Shown here in pieces: positions 45,439 to 55,863 of a DNA stretch of 64,000 nucleotides; position 1 is the stretch's first letter, and each line of letters begins with the position of its first letter. This stretch comes from Zasmidium citrigriseum (lineage: Eukaryota > Ascomycota > Dothideomycetes > Mycosphaerellales > Mycosphaerellaceae), in the NCBI GenBank assembly GCA_002786025.1, contig NHNW01000051.1, forward strand, positions 186,001 to 250,000. Direction: 5' to 3'. Below the pieces are notes generated by a model. It did not search any database. It was given only the letters and a program-made list of their open reading frames with translations, and had not been told where the DNA came from. A program made the translations under genes and the position numbers.

Positions 45439-46495
45439 CTTGTCGATGCTGCCCAAAACAAACACTGACAAGAGGAGCAATGACAGGGTAGCAACTCACC
45501 AACACAGGAAAACATTCTCGCGAGGAGGCCGCAGATTTATCAGAGCTCCCGGCGAGCTATCCAAAGGAAGACAAGACCATCCTCTGCATGCCGCCAGCCT
45601 CCAGGCGTCGATGCGGCGAAGATGGACTAGCAGACGAGGGGAGAGGCGTTCCAGGATGTCGTCAATGGCCTGGGCCACACCACGCGATGAACTAGGAACG
45701 CGTCCAATCAGGCCCGATGTATTAGCCATGCTCTCCGGAGCTTAGCAGTTCTTGAACGTGTTAGCGGCCAGGGCGGGCGAGCTTGATGCACGTCGCCTGC
45801 ATGTTGGAAGTTTGGTGGTGTTGTAGCGAAGACATCGCAAGCGACCGCCATCTCCGCTTTGCTGTGTTGAAGCAGGAATCTCGCTAGCGTCGGCTCCCTC
45901 GCGGCACACGTGGGCGGGAGGAGACGGCCTGGTTGGCTTTCTTGTGTTGATATCCAGGCGATCGGATGAGATGGATCAATCCATCTACGCGGCCATCAGC
46001 GGCGAGCGTGGGAGAGAAGATTCTTCCTCCATCCATCTACCGCCGCCAGACTGGCATACACTGGGTCTGCATTCGTGGCGGATGTGGGATGAAAGAGGAC
46101 CATGCCGCGCTTTTCAGCACGTCGATTGGACCACTGCTTGAATACTCGACCTCCCTTCTCTGAGAAGGCGGATGCATTGAGGTGATGATGGAGTCGAGCA
46201 GCTTTCAGGTTGATGCAAGAGGTGAAGTCCATACGCTGATGACACGAAGGAAGAAGGTGCGAAGCTGCGGCCCACGGCGAGCTCGACCGTCTCACCACTA
46301 ATAATTGAGCAACGCTTGGTCCACGAACACACCGGCTTGAACATTGCTCCAAGGAAAATGACTCAATTACCATGGCAGGTTCAGTATATCGAAGGGCGAA
46401 ACCATATCTATCGGCGACATGAACACATTTCTACGGAACCTACACTCCTCTCTACGACTCGACATTGGCGTACCAATACCCAGTTCCCAGCGGCG
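45439..46495. other. Intergenic on the minus strand
   Basis: This 1.06 kb stretch is upstream of the PhoD gene and downstream of the next secreted protein. No gene is visible. Confidence 0.4.
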
Positions 46496-47062
46496 CTATA
46501 TGGAAGCAAGCGATTTGGTCCCCTCCGGGAGGCACCTCCATCTTCCACTATATTCCATGTCAGTCCATTCGACAGACCGCTGGTCTTGAGGACTCACCTG
46601 TCTCTGCGGCGTCGCCTCTCCATAAGGCAGGCGTGTACCCGAGAAGAAATTGATGATCAAGCCCCCTCCGTATTCTGGTCGAGTCGGACGAATCTGAACA
46701 ACGATGAGTCCCAGGTTCCTGACCGGCCGAGCGTCCAGTGAGATTTGGAGGCCATCGACCGTTCGTTCGAAGCCGCTACCAAGCTGCAAAATGAGATTGA
46801 TGGGAATGGCCCCGTTTGTGTTGACGGCAACTGGATTCTGCGGGGGTATCCTGCTGGTGCACGTCAGGCTGTCTAGCGATTGCCAGTCGTTTCCTTCGGA
46901 GGGGAAGTCGTCTCCAGGCTGGCGGGCCAGTGCTGGCGACTCGATGTTGTTGGGGTTGGTAGAGTCCGGTTGGGGGACCAGCTGGGCGAATGTGAATGCC
47001 ATTGGCACTGTCGACAGGACCGCCAGAAGACACTGGATGATCGATCTCGGGCAAAGCTTCAT
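46496..47062 (-). CDS. Small secreted protein of unknown function
   Basis: The single exon encodes 188 residues. The N-terminus is a good secretion signal (SIIQCLLAVLSTVPMAFTFA) with likely cleavage before QLVPQPDS. The mature part has only two cysteines (LTCTSR and RWRC), enough for one disulfide. It has a beta-type central portion (IPINLILQLGSGF, LQISLDARP, LGLIVVQIRP). No known domain is recognised. It fits the broad class of fungal small secreted proteins, some of which are effectors, but nothing here proves that role. Confidence 0.6.
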   Translation of the reverse strand: MKLCPRSIIQCLLAVLSTVPMAFTFAQLVPQPDSTNPNNIESPALARQPGDDFPSEGNDWQSLDSLTCTSRIPPQNPVAVNTNGAIPINLILQLGSGFERTVDGLQISLDARPVRNLGLIVVQIRPTRPEYGGGLIINFFSGTRLPYGEATPQRQVSPQDQRSVEWTDMEYSGRWRCLPEGTKSLASI

Positions 47063-48169
47063 CTTGGCGGTGGAGTGTTGCTCTTAGAACTGAGAATTGA
47101 TTTACTGATGGATGCGAGGCTGCATGGCCGTGGACTGATATATGTGCCTTCATATCGAACGTCGGTTTGACTCGAGTATGGATCGCAGGTCTCTTTGAGG
47201 GGCAGCAGATTCCAATCGGCTTCACCGGACGATGCAGGACATTGGAGGAGGCTCATGAGACCATGTGATCCCTTGCAACAGCAGCAGGAGAAAGTCAACA
47301 GGTTTGTGTTGAGAGGAAGCCAATGTTTGGCATTGCAGCCCAAAATCGAAACCCAGCACTCCATACCATCCAGGTTGGCCGAAACTCAGATCCTATCAGA
47401 TTGGCTTTTGGGAGTTTGAACCGATGCTTGTTGGCAGCACGACCGTCTAAGAAGTTTGCAAGACGTCGGCATCCATCTAGCGAACGTCTGCGTCGTCCGC
47501 GATAGAGTCATGAAAAAAGTTGCAAACGCCTGGTAGAAGTTCGTCTTGCTCGAATCTGGTATCGACGACGACTATTGCATCGACGGTACCAATCTCATCG
47601 ACGGCAACAATATCGTTGACGGCAACAGTCATCGACGGCGACATCACCGCTCCGACGGCGAGATCAGTCGCACCGAACGACGGCGAGATCATCGCATCCA
47701 CGGCGAAAAGATCGCATCAACGGCGAAAAGATCGCATCAACGGCGTAAACATCGTATCAAGGGAACTGCGACAGCGGCTTTATAGAGCAACTCGAGCCTC
47801 AGACAGTTCGAAGAGGCGAGCGACCAGCGGCGGTTCCGCTGCTCTGCTCTGCGTTTGAACCGAAGAGAGACTACTGGCTCTCTTCCGTTCCCATTTCGAA
47901 CATCACAAGCTTTTTCCAGTTTCATATTGGCATAGGACATGAAACCCGTTCGTCAGGACATCAGCCACATTGTGGCTTCCGTCCACTAGATGGAAGGCCT
48001 TTGATATCGTTCTTTGGTTACGGTCGCCAACGTTTCTGTTCTTCTGTTGCATGTATCGTCTCACTATATGCGTGGATCTCCGGCGGTATGGTGGTGTGAA
48101 CGCAGCCTTGCCGACCACCAGGGAGACCGTTGCGTGCTGTCTGGCGAACGTTGGCCTGGATTGATAGCG
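47063..48169. other. Intergenic with minisatellite
   Basis: This lies between two divergent 5' ends. The only clear structure is the tandem repeat at 47571-47760. Open frames across the repeat exist because its units lack stops, and I do not treat them as genes. Confidence 0.45.
47571..47760. repeat. Minisatellite, 18-20 bp units
   Basis: The right half (47691-47760) is a near-perfect 20-bp repeat with the core ATCGCATCAACGGCGAAAAG, in three full copies plus a half. The left half consists of more diverged ~18-bp units built on CATCGACGGCAACA. All units share the GACGGC/AACGGC core. Confidence 0.8.
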
Positions 48170-48177
48170 TATAAAAG
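48170..48177 (+). promoter_or_regulatory. TATA box of the unresolved gene
   Basis: TATAAAAG in a GC-rich setting lies about 175 bases before the first ATG (48346) of the gene that follows. Confidence 0.5.
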
Positions 48178-48345
48178 AGGGCGTCCGGTCGTGAGGTCTG
48201 ATCAGAACAGTATCAAGCCCCCCAACTGATTCTTCATTCCTTCACACATTTGGCTTCACTTTGATAGCTCGATCTTCGTCGAGTGTTCCAGCCCCTCTCG
48301 GAACGACCTCAACCCGTTGTCGGAGACTTGACCCGTTCCTCCAAG

Positions 48346-49461
48346 ATGTTGCAAAAGGTGACTCAAAAGATTTTCTGTATGTTGACTTGTTCCCTTCCGC
48401 TAACGATCACATCCTCTCGAGGAAGGCTCTTCTTACGAAGCTTTTCATCGGCTACCTGGTTGGCCACACCAACCAAGCAGCCATATGGCCTCGTCAAGAA
48501 TCCCATCCGCTCACTGGCCAGCTTGACTCCATAGGGGCCAAACTTCATCTCGAAGGCAACTCCTTCGATCATCATCAAGAAATTCCAAGGCAAGATCCGG
48601 AGTCCCTCGAGGGGGCCGTTGCAAACTCTCGCCTAGGGACAGGCTTCAACCGGCTGTGGCCCGCGAATCCCAACTCTTTTCCCGAAACAAATTCAAATGG
48701 CTGGGACCTTGGACCGCATGAAGAAACCCTCGACACCCAAAACACCGCCCTCACGAACCCCTCCATCTTCTCCAACCTCCAACAGTCCACCACCGACGAC
48801 GACTTCGGCACCCCCGACGGCGGCCCCCACTGCCACGTCTTCCTCTTCACCCTCCGCCCCCCAAACTACAACAACAACGGCCGCATCGACATCTCCGGTC
48901 CCTATCCCTCCCCCCTCACCCCCATCCAACACTAACAACATCCCAGACACTGTCAACAACGGGCAAACCCGCCGCGGCATCACCTTCCCCAACGTCGCCA
49001 TAACCGTCGACGTCACCTCCACTGCCATCCAATCCGCCCCGGGCCACCACTTCGTTGCCCTGAACTGGGTGAATAATCTCTTTGAGCGATATACTGTTAT
49101 CGCGCAGAGGTTTCGGCCTGGACAGCATATTGATAACGATCAGCCGGATGCGGCGTACGAGATTAATTTGCCTGCTGGTGAGTCAAGTGCCCCAGGGGTC
49201 GAGGTTCCGCTGTCGTGCTGACTGAGATGATTTTTCTTTTAGCTGAACCGGGCCCTATCTGGGATTCTCCTGGGAGGCTTAGGCGGTGCTTTGATTCACC
49301 GCCGGGGTATAAATGGGTATGTGCCTTGATTCCATATCTCATCCAAATAGGGTCTCTGGCTAACAGGAGTCAATTGCGTAGGTATTGCAGATCAGAGGTC
49401 CGACATAAGACGGCTGAGATGGTTGATGGGTTTGGGTGGCGCCCGGTAGGTACTTCTTGGA
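48346..49461 (+). CDS. Unresolved multi-exon gene, function unknown
   Basis: A real gene is indicated by strongly C-ending codons, but in a frame that changes. Frame A runs through GWDLGPHEETLD to NNNGRIDIS up to about 48896. A CTAACAACATCCCAG branch/acceptor at 48936-48950 then leads in phase into frame B, RRGITFPNVAITVDV to AAYEINLP. A further intron at about 49183-49241 (GTGAGT donor, TTTTAG acceptor) leads to EPGPIWDSPGR and PPGYKW, followed by a GTATGT donor at 49318. Frame A has no methionine, so a first exon (perhaps ATG at 48346, MLQKVTQKIF, with a GTATGT donor) must be joined by an intron whose acceptor I cannot fix. The donor of the 48.9 kb intron (GTCCCT) is weak. No domain is recognised; start and end coordinates are provisional. 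Confidence 0.4.
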
Positions 49462-49626
49462 GTTCCGGTGATTTGCTTCTCAAGGTGTTCTTGTTCGCGT
49501 GATTCCATTACCGCAAGTAGTCGACTTGAAACAAGTCTGCCTTTCCGAAGATGGCTGTCTGATTCAATGGTTTCATTTCCCGAACGAAGATATCCACAGA
49601 ATTATATGAAGCTATCAAGTACAGTA

Positions 49627-51087
49627 TTACCTCCTGCTTCCGCTCTCGACGCCTAGCACGCCCGTACCTTTACAATGCGAAGATTCGCCCACTCTATCGG
49701 CCAACCCTTTCAGACTGGAGCTGGTCGCCCTTTTCCTCGGGCTTGGCCGTACTTTCTGCTGTGCTTTCATTTCTTCCCTGCTCTCCTCTGCTATTATGCT
49801 TATTCCTCCTGCGACTGGATCTTCCAGGACCTGCTGTCTCGATCCAATGGCTTGAAGTGTAGCTTTACCTGCCGGGATGCTGGGTTCTGCAATAGCCCGC
49901 GAAGTTCTCGCGGCTGAAGTCGCCCTTGTTGCCTCTTGTCCATATGGCTTCTCGGATTGCGCGCTTTCACTGGCCGAGGATCCGGTCACTGATGCGATGT
50001 CCGCATCCATCTTCTTTTGAGCCGCGATCTTGGCTCTCTCGTATCGTGCACTCACATCTCCTCCAGTCCACTTCGTCCCCAGGAAGGCATCCCAGAACGT
50101 GAAGAAGGGTTGTGAGAAGTTGGTCTTGATGCCCCAGCTTTGGTGGTGCACGTCATGATAGCCAGCATTGTTGCTGGTCAAGTGCTGCAATGGATCCCAG
50201 GGAAATGCATATCCGCAGTGATCGTCCACCGTCTTGATCGTCGACATGGTGAAGAACCACATGCTTTGCCTGACCGTCATGCCCGAGACCAGGTAGCCGA
50301 TGCCAGCACCAAGTGTGTCCAAGAGAAAGCCCTCGAATGGATGGTTGTACAAAGCGCCATAGGCATACGGCACGTAAAGTCGATGGTGCCGACTATGGAA
50401 AGTCGTGTACAACCACTTGTTCATATGCATGGCGCGATGCAAGAAGTATTGCCATGTATCCACGATGCAGATCGCCAGGAGGAATTGACCGGCCGGAATA
50501 ATGACATGGTAGATCGCTTTGGCCATCAGAAGCTCCCAGCTCGCGAATGCTGGCGCGGAGATCGGCTCGCCCATGAGTGAGACCGTCTGGGTGAGACCTG
50601 GATAGACACCGCCAGAGATCGCACTAGCCAGCATAGCATGCGATGCACCCAGATTGTCCGCCATTGCCTTGGCGTCCAGCCCAATGGTTGCCAGAAGCAC
50701 GGGAATAGCTCTTTGCGCGATTCTAACATTTTGTGCCCACCATGCCACATCGTAGTCCTCTTTCCCGTACACTGGTTCCGGCTCTGTCAAATTCAATGCC
50801 GTTCCAACGATGGTCTGGATCACCTGCTGTATGATCACATCTTTAAACACATCCCACCTGCTCACATGGTTCCTCTTCAAGACTTCGGCAGGAGTGTGTA
50901 ACCGATACTGAGGAAATAGGTCCCATTCGTCGATACAGTGAAAGAACATCGACACTGCCCAATACGCAATAATAGGCAGCGCCAATGTCAAGTACTGGTC
51001 CGGGACGCCGGGTATGAGCGGTGGCAAAGGCTTGAGGGTGTAGTCGGGGAGCGGAGGGAGATCGTAGTATGCGGTCGCGTTCGCCAT
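49627..51087 (-). CDS. sur2: Sphingolipid C4-hydroxylase SUR2
   Basis: SUR2 hydroxylates dihydrosphingosine to phytosphingosine in the endoplasmic reticulum membrane. The single exon encodes 486 residues of the fatty-acid hydroxylase superfamily. The di-iron histidine boxes are complete: HRAMH (217-221), HSRHH (231-235) and HDVHH (311-315), with supporting histidines at 249 and 290. Hydrophobic segments lie at ~32-50, ~190-215 and ~255-285. The N-terminal IIAYWAVSMFFHCIDEWDLFP and the YNHPFEGFLLDTLG stretch are typical of SUR2 rather than of sterol desaturases. The C-terminal ~130 residues are disordered and specific to filamentous fungi. It is divergent from the LysM gene over a 502 bp shared upstream region. 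Confidence 0.94.
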   Translation of the reverse strand: MANATAYYDLPPLPDYTLKPLPPLIPGVPDQYLTLALPIIAYWAVSMFFHCIDEWDLFPQYRLHTPAEVLKRNHVSRWDVFKDVIIQQVIQTIVGTALNLTEPEPVYGKEDYDVAWWAQNVRIAQRAIPVLLATIGLDAKAMADNLGASHAMLASAISGGVYPGLTQTVSLMGEPISAPAFASWELLMAKAIYHVIIPAGQFLLAICIVDTWQYFLHRAMHMNKWLYTTFHSRHHRLYVPYAYGALYNHPFEGFLLDTLGAGIGYLVSGMTVRQSMWFFTMSTIKTVDDHCGYAFPWDPLQHLTSNNAGYHDVHHQSWGIKTNFSQPFFTFWDAFLGTKWTGGDVSARYERAKIAAQKKMDADIASVTGSSASESAQSEKPYGQEATRATSAARTSRAIAEPSIPAGKATLQAIGSRQQVLEDPVAGGISIIAEESREEMKAQQKVRPSPRKRATSSSLKGLADRVGESSHCKGTGVLGVESGSRR

Positions 51088-51589
51088 ATTTTCAATCGCT
51101 TCGTGCAGGAATTATGTTGCGGTAAGGAAGCGCCAGCAGGCGCGCAAGAAGTGGTCGTTCGCTCAGCTCGTCTCGTTTGCGGCACGCGATGGGTCAGGAG
51201 AAGGCCGGAGTCAGCGGAGCGCGGCGGAGGCTGGGCGTCGGGGAGGTGAATGCGAGACTAGATATCAACTGCAGGCGCGAATGTTTGTTGGAGAAGGAGC
51301 GGCTGGGGGTCGGCGTGTGTGAAAGGTAAAGAGTCGGGAGAAGGAGAATGGCGCGCAAGATGCGGTGGTGATGTGACGAGTGGTTCGAGATTGTCTGTTC
51401 AGGGTTGTAGCGTGGCGCGGTTGCGTGTGGCAAAAATGCACGTGCTCCTTCCGATCCAATCTCCGGATTTGTGCTATCGATAAGCGGCGTGGTGGACGTC
51501 ATCTGTCGACGACGACCTCGATCAATATCCCAAACACAATCACAAAACCATCAAAGTCGCCCATCAGAGACAGTCTTCCGGCCGCCAAA
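51088..51589. other. Shared upstream region of SUR2 and LysM gene
   Basis: This divergent promoter region holds no gene. Chance frames occur on both strands. Confidence 0.45.
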
Positions 51590-52464
51590 ATGACCAACGC
51601 ATGCGCGACCTGCGCTTCCTCCTTCGGGAACCCTCAAGATTCTCTTGCAGAGAAAGCACCTTTGCCAGGACGATATCTAGGCTGCTGCGGACGCTCAATA
51701 TGCTCCCGATGTCTAAACCAAAACAAACGCTACGAAACATATTGTCCTTACTGCCAAATCACAACAGAGCCATCATTATTACCACAAGGCCTCAAAGACC
51801 CTCCACCATACTCCTCGTTGGGAAGCGAACAGCAATCCCTGAATCGCCACCATCAGGACGATGAACTACCAGCATATTCAACCCATCAGCCCGTTCAAGC
51901 GCCGGCGGAGAAGCAAAGAAACCAACCCGCCGAAGACGTTCTACATTTCCTCAAAAAGGATGACAGCCTACACTCATTATCCTTAGCATATGGGGTCCCA
52001 TTGCCGGCACTTCGCAAAGCCAACAAAGTATTCGCGGACCACCTCATCCAAGGCCGCAAAACAGTCATAATTCCAGGAGAATACTACAAAGGGGGCGTCT
52101 CTTTATCTCCAGAACCTATTGAAGGCGAAGAAGAGGATCTGAAGAAGAGCAAGATTCGAAGGTTTCAGGTGGCGACCAAGGTGTCAGAGTACGTATCTCC
52201 TTACGTTCTCCATCCCTCGATGTAGCTTCCATTGACCACTGACAAAGCGTCCCCTTTTCGTTTAGGTACGATGTTGCACTTTTATACTTGAAACAAGCAG
52301 ACTGGAACCTGGAGGCAGCAATCGAGGCGTTCAAGGACGATGAGCAGTGGGAGAAGGCCCATCCTCTCGAAGCACAATCGAAGAAGAAAGGCAAGAGTGC
52401 AAAAGACGTCGGCATGCGACGGTTTGTCGGAGCGAGCACAAGTGTCAGTAGTAGTGCGAGATGA
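51590..52464 (+). CDS. Intracellular LysM protein with Cys-rich N-terminus and UBA-like C-terminus
   Basis: Exons are 51590-52188 and 52266-52464; the 77 bp intron has a GTACGT donor and a TTTAG acceptor, and the product has 265 residues. There is no signal peptide. The first ~55 residues carry eight cysteines (C5, C8, C32, C33, C38, C41, C52, C55) in zinc-ribbon/RING-like pairs: CATC, GCC, ICSRC and CPYC. A single LysM domain covers ~116-163 (HFLKKDDSLHSLSLAYGV to IPG). The second exon encodes a UBA/CUE-like helical segment (DVALLYLKQADWNLEAAIEAF). LysM usually binds chitin or peptidoglycan outside the cell. Here the lack of secretion and the zinc and UBA-like parts instead suggest a cytosolic adaptor, which is inference. 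Confidence 0.85.
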
Positions 52465-53034
52465 GAAGATGGAGCATGGCGATTTGCATATGTAAGATAC
52501 CCAAAATGTCCACATTGTGTCTGACAGTCAGATTTTGTCGCAAGTTCAAGCGAAGCAGCGAGACTTTGTGCCTCAGGCAGTGACCTCTTAACATGTAACC
52601 GGTTTGTGCAACCACCCGAACCGCAGCTGAAGGTACTTGAGACATTCAGTTGCTACATGAGGCTGAAGCTGCTAATCATAGAGCGGCGCTAAAAGCTGCA
52701 ACATTCCGCTCGTCGCTGAAGTTCCGTCATGGAGATTGGGACTGAACACGAACAAGACGCAAGAAGGCAGGAGCTTGAAAAAACAAGTGAGCCACATTCA
52801 GACCGGGTAATTAGCACATACTAAGAATTTCTATCGGTTTCAATACGCCAGATAATGGCCCGCATGTTCTCTGAACCAACATGATCGACACATGCACTAC
52901 GCCTTGTCCCCGCTTCGCCCAGCTCCTTGCTTGTGGCACATGACGAGACCACAGCTACCGACTTTCATTGATCAATCCGCCACAGGACCAGAACATGAAT
53001 CTGAACCTCAATTCCGACTTTATCGGCCATAGCC
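52465..53034. other. Intergenic
   Basis: This lies between two plus-strand genes. No gene is visible. Confidence 0.45.
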
Positions 53035-54038
53035 ATGGCTAATGTCACCACATCCTTCCACTCCCTGGATGCAGTTTTCACGCCGAACTCGGGCTGCTTG
53101 GCACCGACATTCTCTATTCCACCTTTGGGCAATGATGCATTCGCAAGGGGCGTACCTGATCAGAATGTGAGCACTTTGATTCGAGGAATCGCAAGCGGCT
53201 GCTACCCCGACGGTTTTGCGAATCAAACAACAACCACTACGCAGGATGGTTTGCCCACGGAGGTGCTTGCAACGAACATCATCTATACTCCTGGCGTATG
53301 TCCCAGCGGCTACACTTCTGCCACTGGATCCGCGGGTAGCAGCTATAGCTACGCAACATGTTGTCCAAGGTAGGATCAACCCAACCCCGGGGTCCGATCC
53401 ATTATCTTAACTAACATTTCGTCAGCAACTTGACCCTCTCCGCTGTAACAACAGGATCAGACACGCCTTGCGTCGCATGGGTGCAGACCAACGGTGACGC
53501 TACGGTTCTCTACGTCAGCGAGATCCTAACGCTCACGTCCTCGATCTCATATATTGCATCTCCCGTTACAGTTGCCTACCGAGTGAACGAACGAGGGGAG
53601 CGAATAACAACATCAGGCACTGGAACAGCAGCTCCAACCCCATCACAAACGGAAGAAACCACATTTGGCAGCGAGTCCGGCCTTTCGAGGGACGCAAAAA
53701 TAGGCATCGGCGTGGGTGTTGGGATCGGTGTTGTCGCCATTGCCCTTCTCGTCGGTGTCTTGTGGTGGGTACGACGAAAATACAAAAGAAATTTGAACGA
53801 CTCGCCCCCCGACCAACCTGAAGACGCAACGTACCTTGGCGGTGGCAAGGCAGAACTACCAGGAGAAGGAACGAAGCCTCAGTTGGATGAACTGGATCAT
53901 CACGGAAGCGCAATGCACGAAGCTGAAGGTGTTGGTCGCCCTCCAGAGGCCGACGCTGCGAATGTAAGAGCGGAGTTGGAGGGTGACTGGCATGGATGGG
54001 AGGCGCCGCCGCAAAATCGAACAGATCACGATACGTGA
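53035..54038 (+). CDS. Single-pass membrane protein of unknown function
   Basis: Exons are 53035-53369 and 53426-54038; the 56 bp intron has a GTAGG donor, a CTAAC branch and a GTCAG acceptor, and the product has 315 residues. There is no cleavable signal peptide at the chosen start (MANVTTSFHSLDAVF). The N-terminal ~190 residues are Thr/Ser-rich with paired cysteines (SGCLAP, SGCYPDG, GVCPSG, ATCCPS, TPCVAW) and look extracellular. One strong transmembrane segment follows (IGIGVGVGIGVVAIALLVGVLWWV), with basic residues after it (RRKYKRN). The cytoplasmic tail is acidic and disordered. The architecture resembles fungal wall-sensor-like or adhesion proteins, but no named domain is recognised. 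Confidence 0.75.
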
Positions 54039-54239
54039 ACGTTACCGTGTCGAGGATTGGAGTATCTGGATTCTGGAGCAACCCAAACAATAGACCTGGT
54101 CTCGGTTACATCGTGTACGGCACAGCTAGGCTCCATTCCTTGGGAGCCCACTTGAGCGGTCTGGGCACGATGCACCCCGGCAACAGCATGTGGGCCTAAC
54201 ACCGCTAGCGCGCTCTCGAACACCACCCTATGCTCCTGC

Positions 54240-55222
54240 ATGAACTCGCTCACACTTTCGAAGCCGACGCTCTACACCACTGCCAGACGCCAAACCAGCA
54301 TGTATCACATCTTCGAAGAGGAAGACGACACCCGACGGGATCCCGAAACCGGGCTCCAGAAGATTTCTACCACGCAAGACCTCTCCAAGATAACCTATTC
54401 TCGCGAAGCCACGGTCGCCGCTTTTCGAGATTATTACGACTTCTTGATTACAATGTACCTCGACGAAGATCGAGTCCTTATACCTCCCCAGGAAGGCTGG
54501 CCCCAGATCACAGTAGAGAAGATGTCAAGCTTGGGGAAAACGGACGAGGTGATAGAATTGCTCCGGTGCATGCCTCACATGAGGTGGTCTTCAGATGGGA
54601 CGAAGGCGCATAGTAGTACCCCACAACACGGCTTTTCTGTGGTGACAGTCGAGCTAATTGTGGTCCAGCTTTGGGACAGTGTCAATTCGCCCACTGGACA
54701 TACTACGCCGACACCATGCACCCAGGCGACACAGCCGTCAAAGGGGAGACCGAATCTACAAAGGGAGCGATTCCTCCCCACGTAATTGGCCTGACCAACT
54801 GGGGCAACAGGATCTACCTCGACACCCGTCTCGGCGTCATTTACTTCGTCGAATGCCCAGACGACATCAAAGAAAACCCAAATATCCCTCACAAGCCCAT
54901 CTCTGACGACCCATACATGTACTCGCCCCCCGAAGAGGCCGAATGGCGAGGCTGGGGCGCGGCGTGGGGGATCCGGGAGTTCTTCGAAGTCATGAAATAT
55001 CTCTTTCGCGAGCTGCGGTACGTGCCTGTGAGTAAGCTTTTCGTGGAAGAGATTTGGGAGGACGATGATCCAGACACGGGAGGGTCGAGAGCTGCGGCAA
55101 GCGAGATTTTCCGGAGGCACGGATGGCCGGATGATTTGGGGCGGTATTCGAAGAAGGAATGCTTGGACGAGGTCGAGGCGATGATTGAAGAGTGCTGGCC
55201 AAACATGTTCTTTCCTTGGTGA
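54240..55222 (+). CDS. Hypothetical protein, 309 aa
   Basis: I do not recognise this family. Exons 54240-54615 and 54669-55222 are joined by a 53 bp intron with a GTACCC donor and a GGTCCAG acceptor. The splice is in phase and gives AHSTLGQCQFAHW. The second exon is rich in aromatic and acidic residues (FVECPDD, YMYSPPEEAEWRGWG, LFVEEIWEDDD) and looks like a folded, soluble domain. The product has no signal peptide or membrane segment. A second in-frame methionine at 54300 (MYHIFEEEDD) is an equally plausible start. The donor is unusual, so the exon 1 boundary is less certain than the others. Confidence 0.6.
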
Positions 55223-55863
55223 TGGAATGGTGGTGAGCACGAGGGTACTATGCTCTCCGTTTGCGACTTGTGGTGCCTGTGTCTCCACGTCGCGAGTGTT
55301 CGATAGAGACGAGGTGATGGAGTGCCTTCTGAAGCGCCAGAGAAAGATGCCTTTCAATTGGCATTCTGTACAGAACAAGTGGACCCGTCGCAGTTGGATA
55401 TGCGCCAAGGTCTCGAATGCAATAACAGCTCCCTTCGACTGACAAAGTCGATTCTTTGATGTTCTATTGAAAGCGAGAGGGAGAAGTTTACAAGCTGAAT
55501 GGACGCTGCTCTCATATCTTCTCCCATCTTCTCGTCCTTCAAGACAAAAGTCTGCCAGCAAACGATGGAAACCGCAGGCTATATAAGAGCCCATTCATGT
55601 CAACAGCAATTTAGATGCACAACATCGTACACAAAGCCCGCGACCAGATTCCAGCATCAAGTTCCCGGTCCAACTGGCCAGATTCCCCGTATCCATCAAC
55701 ATTCACTCGCCTGTATACTCCGCTTGTGACGGAAGCGTCCGTGCATCGTGAGTCCGCTCAAGCCCGCCCGCCGGCCCTCGAACTTCTTCTCCTTCCACAT
55801 CTTGCGTCTGCAACCAACTCGAACATTTCTACCAGACATACACTATCAGACACTTCTACAAAC
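55223..55863. other. Intergenic, promoter of paralog C
   Basis: This spacer contains a TATATAAG element at 55580-55587, about 280 bases before the next start codon. No gene is visible. Confidence 0.45.
55580..55587 (+). promoter_or_regulatory. Possible TATA box for paralog C
   Basis: TATATAAG is followed by AGCCCATTC. The distance to the ATG (277 bases) implies a leader of roughly 250 bases, so assignment is tentative. Confidence 0.35.

Noticed and set aside
47520..47858. Repeat-containing frames over the minisatellite
   Set aside because: Two overlapping frames are equally open because the repeat lacks stops; no start context, splicing or domain.
48697..48950. Pro/Thr/Ser-rich frame as a mucin-like protein
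   Set aside because: The C-ending codon bias lies in a different frame over this stretch, and a branch/acceptor at 48936-48950 shows it is partly intron.
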